Origin: Salvelinus alpinus
Taxonomy: Eukaryota; Chordata; Actinopteri; Salmoniformes; Salmonidae
DNA length: 64,000 nucleotides
Reading direction: 5' to 3'
Assembly: GCF_045679555.1 (NCBI RefSeq)
Contig: NC_092100.1
Span: 30,319,106-30,383,105, forward strand
Below are positions 42,776 to 64,000 of the stretch, in pieces; the stretch's first letter is position 1, and the number at the start of each line of letters is the position of its first letter. The translations under genes were made by a program, and so were the position numbers. The notes beneath the pieces are model-generated. The model saw only the letters and a list, made by a program, of their open reading frames with translations. It had not been told where the DNA came from and searched no databases.

Positions 42776-44895
42776 TATTTTTGTAAGAGCAGTCACACAG
42801 ACTAATATTATTTCTCGAATCAGGTGTGTGCACTGAAATAGTTTACTGCTTCATGTTTTCAATAATATGTTTAAAAATATTTTCATTGAATCCATAGTGA
42901 GACACTCACAAATGCAAGACTACACATTTTCTCTTTGCTGTAGTATTTATACAATGCAGTAGAAGGTACAGTAAATGTATGCACTTGCAATAGTGGTACA
43001 TTTACAAAGCACTTAACCCTTACTATTTTATACAGTACATCTTTTCTTCTTTTAGAGTATTTGCATAGCTGTATAGCTAAGCAAGGCTAAATGTTTGCAC
43101 AAAATAGAGTAGTTGGGATCCTTTCACAGCATAAACAAATTTGGACACTCAATTCAACTATCCATAAGTATACAATATACATTATCAACAATATTCAGTG
43201 TAATGTAGAGGAGCTCCTTCTTACCATGTTTGATAATCAATTACATGTACATTTTATTTGATCACTGTATTGGATGGCAAGACATGAAATACACCAAGGA
43301 TGTACTCAGAAATTTGAATGTGACACTGTCAATTACATTTGAAAACAGTTGGATCAATTCTTATTTTGTCTCAAACTAATAATATAGCATGAAAGAGAGG
43401 TGTAAGGTATATACAAATATACACGTATACATGAGAATGGAATGTAGTTGGTCACACAATACTGTAGGAGGTGTGGAGAAAACAGGAGTGAGACATATTT
43501 CATAGGAAAGAGACAACTTTCTTATTATGAAAAATACTTATTCCATTTGAGGAAAAAAATTGAAAAAGTGTATCTTAAAAAATAAACTGGGTCAGGAAAG
43601 TGCCACTAACCTCGTCCCTAGGCTAATTGCGTCCAAGCATTGGAAAGAAGTTTCTGGTGAACGAAAAAAAGTGACACTGACATTGTACATAACAATGACA
43701 TTTCAAAGTGAAGGCTCATAACTGTCTCAATAACATTGTAACAAGATTAAATAAACATTTTTACATAAAACAAATATAATGATGAAATACAGAATACAAA
43801 TTCATATATAAAACATCAATAATTATCACAGTTCGGTTATGAATTGGAAAAAAGTCAAGTAAATATTTCCAGTCCCCAAACATATTCTAAAGATATCAAT
43901 ATAAACATTCAAAACCTCTACATGAGGATTTTTGTAACACCTTGCTAACAGTTCTTCTCACAACTTCATCTACAACTGCTTAACCCAGCTGAATAACACA
44001 ATAAGCATATATTTTGTATGTCTGTTTAAGTTAAAGCTAATAGCTTTGCTGCTTGCTATTTCCTTACCAATGTATTATCCAATGTGTTCATTATGAATAT
44101 ATCTGTTTAAATATCATTACTGGTTCAATGACATATTCAGAGCTGAAACCATTTCGGGGACTGTGTAAAGTAAGAGTAAGTACAGAGTAGAGTTGTGAGG
44201 TTACCATTACTACTGTGTTTCAGGTCACATTTTGCACATTATATTCACAGTACTGCAGGTGGGAAAAAATGCTGTTGGCCAGAGATGCTCCCATCTCATT
44301 GGCGGTTCTAGATATTTCCATATACAAGTCATTTTAGAGGAATTTCAGTTGATAAAGAATGGAGGAAAACTGAGCATGGATGCAAAGAACCAAACATAAT
44401 CAATTGAAGTTGAGACACTGAGTCAACATGGCCATTTGGCTTATCACGGTTGGGTCACAGATTACTGGCTTTTCAATTAGCAAGGGTCATTGAGACTTCC
44501 TTTCTTTTCCACTATCCCAGTACATTTCCAAACAGTAATAGACTTCCCAGAGATGTAACTCAGACCTCCTTTCAGAATGAAGATTTTTCTCCCGTCTTAA
44601 TCTTTCTGATATTTTGTTGAAAAGACAAGCCAAGAACCATCTTGAGCATGTGTAATATTAGGAGCTTAATATTGTGTAAACACTGAGCAGCAACGCATGG
44701 GGCATAATTCAACACCAAACCAGATATTCATGGTTTCACTTTGGTCCATGCAATAACAACTGTAGTGAGCATGTCATTCCCAAAGCAGGGGGTCCCCATT
44801 AAGCATGGTCCTACACCCTGTCTGCATTCATTTCAGGTAAAGCGCTATTAATCCATTTATCTGCCACCTCCTTGTTACTATATGTGGTCCCTCAC
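42776..44895 (-). other. chka: Presumed chka 3' UTR and flank
   Basis: AT-rich, repeat-poor sequence directly after the chka stop codon (TAA, complement of 44896-44898). A - strand AATAAA lies at 43253-43258 and would give a 3' UTR of about 1.6 kb. The absence of recognised repeats for 2 kb, unusual in this window, fits a transcribed UTR. Confidence 0.5.
43253..43258 (-). promoter_or_regulatory. chka: Candidate chka polyadenylation signal
   Basis: TTTATT on the + strand is AATAAA on the chka strand, about 1.64 kb after the stop codon. Its position is plausible, but other A-rich variants nearby could be used. Confidence 0.3.

Positions 44896-64000
<19,105 letters not shown>

Overview
The window is nuclear DNA from a teleost fish, almost certainly a salmonid (trout, salmon, charr or whitefish group). 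The host genes are split into short exons with GT/AG splice sites. The space between exons is packed with the repeats typical of salmonid genomes: several Tc1/mariner families (one of the Sleeping Beauty type), HpaI-like tRNA-derived SINE tails, a 5S rRNA-derived SINE, L2-like LINEs, palindromic MITEs and LTR elements.

Four host genes are visible. (1) 715-1022, + strand: the last two coding exons of a calretinin gene (calb2), an EF-hand calcium buffer. (2) 8044-15744, + strand: a complete ten-exon mitochondrial aspartate aminotransferase gene (got2), reading frame intact over 427 codons. (3) 23767-27013, + strand: a complete six-exon, 397-codon synaptotagmin-family gene with one membrane segment and two C2 domains, the second without visible calcium ligands. 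(4) 44896-63557, - strand: the last nine coding exons of choline kinase alpha (chka); its 5' exons lie beyond the right edge. They share no pathway and look like ordinary neighbours.

Layout: 1-1300 calb2 end; 1300-8000 intergenic with fold-back elements; 8000-15750 got2, whose 4.6 kb sixth intron is filled by a Tc1-like element carrying a hAT-like insertion; 15750-23700 possible got2 3' UTR and intergenic DNA with a fold-back Tc1 and a second Tc1 family; 23700-27000 syt-like gene; 27000-32800 LINE, Tc1 and MITE remnants; 32819-38990 a decayed Ty3/gypsy-class LTR element on the - strand whose integrase lies upstream of reverse transcriptase (Gmr1-type order); 39000-44900 intergenic DNA and presumed chka 3' UTR; 44900-64000 chka, whose introns hold a four-deep nest of transposons (47468-54132), another Tc1 copy, a 5S-derived SINE, and a young LTR element (59702-62760) whose interior is mostly 27-bp tandem repeats.

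All intergenic and intronic coding potential that I could recognise belongs to transposable elements and is broken. I found no RNA genes other than SINE-embedded tRNA/5S relics, no CRISPR array and no prokaryotic operon. No clearly new multi-gene system is visible. The strongest unusual items are the Gmr1-type element, a perfect 24-bp hairpin just upstream of the got2 start codon, a stray 39-bp copy of got2 exon 6, transposons lying within 31-48 bases of splice acceptors, and the 27-bp-repeat LTR element.
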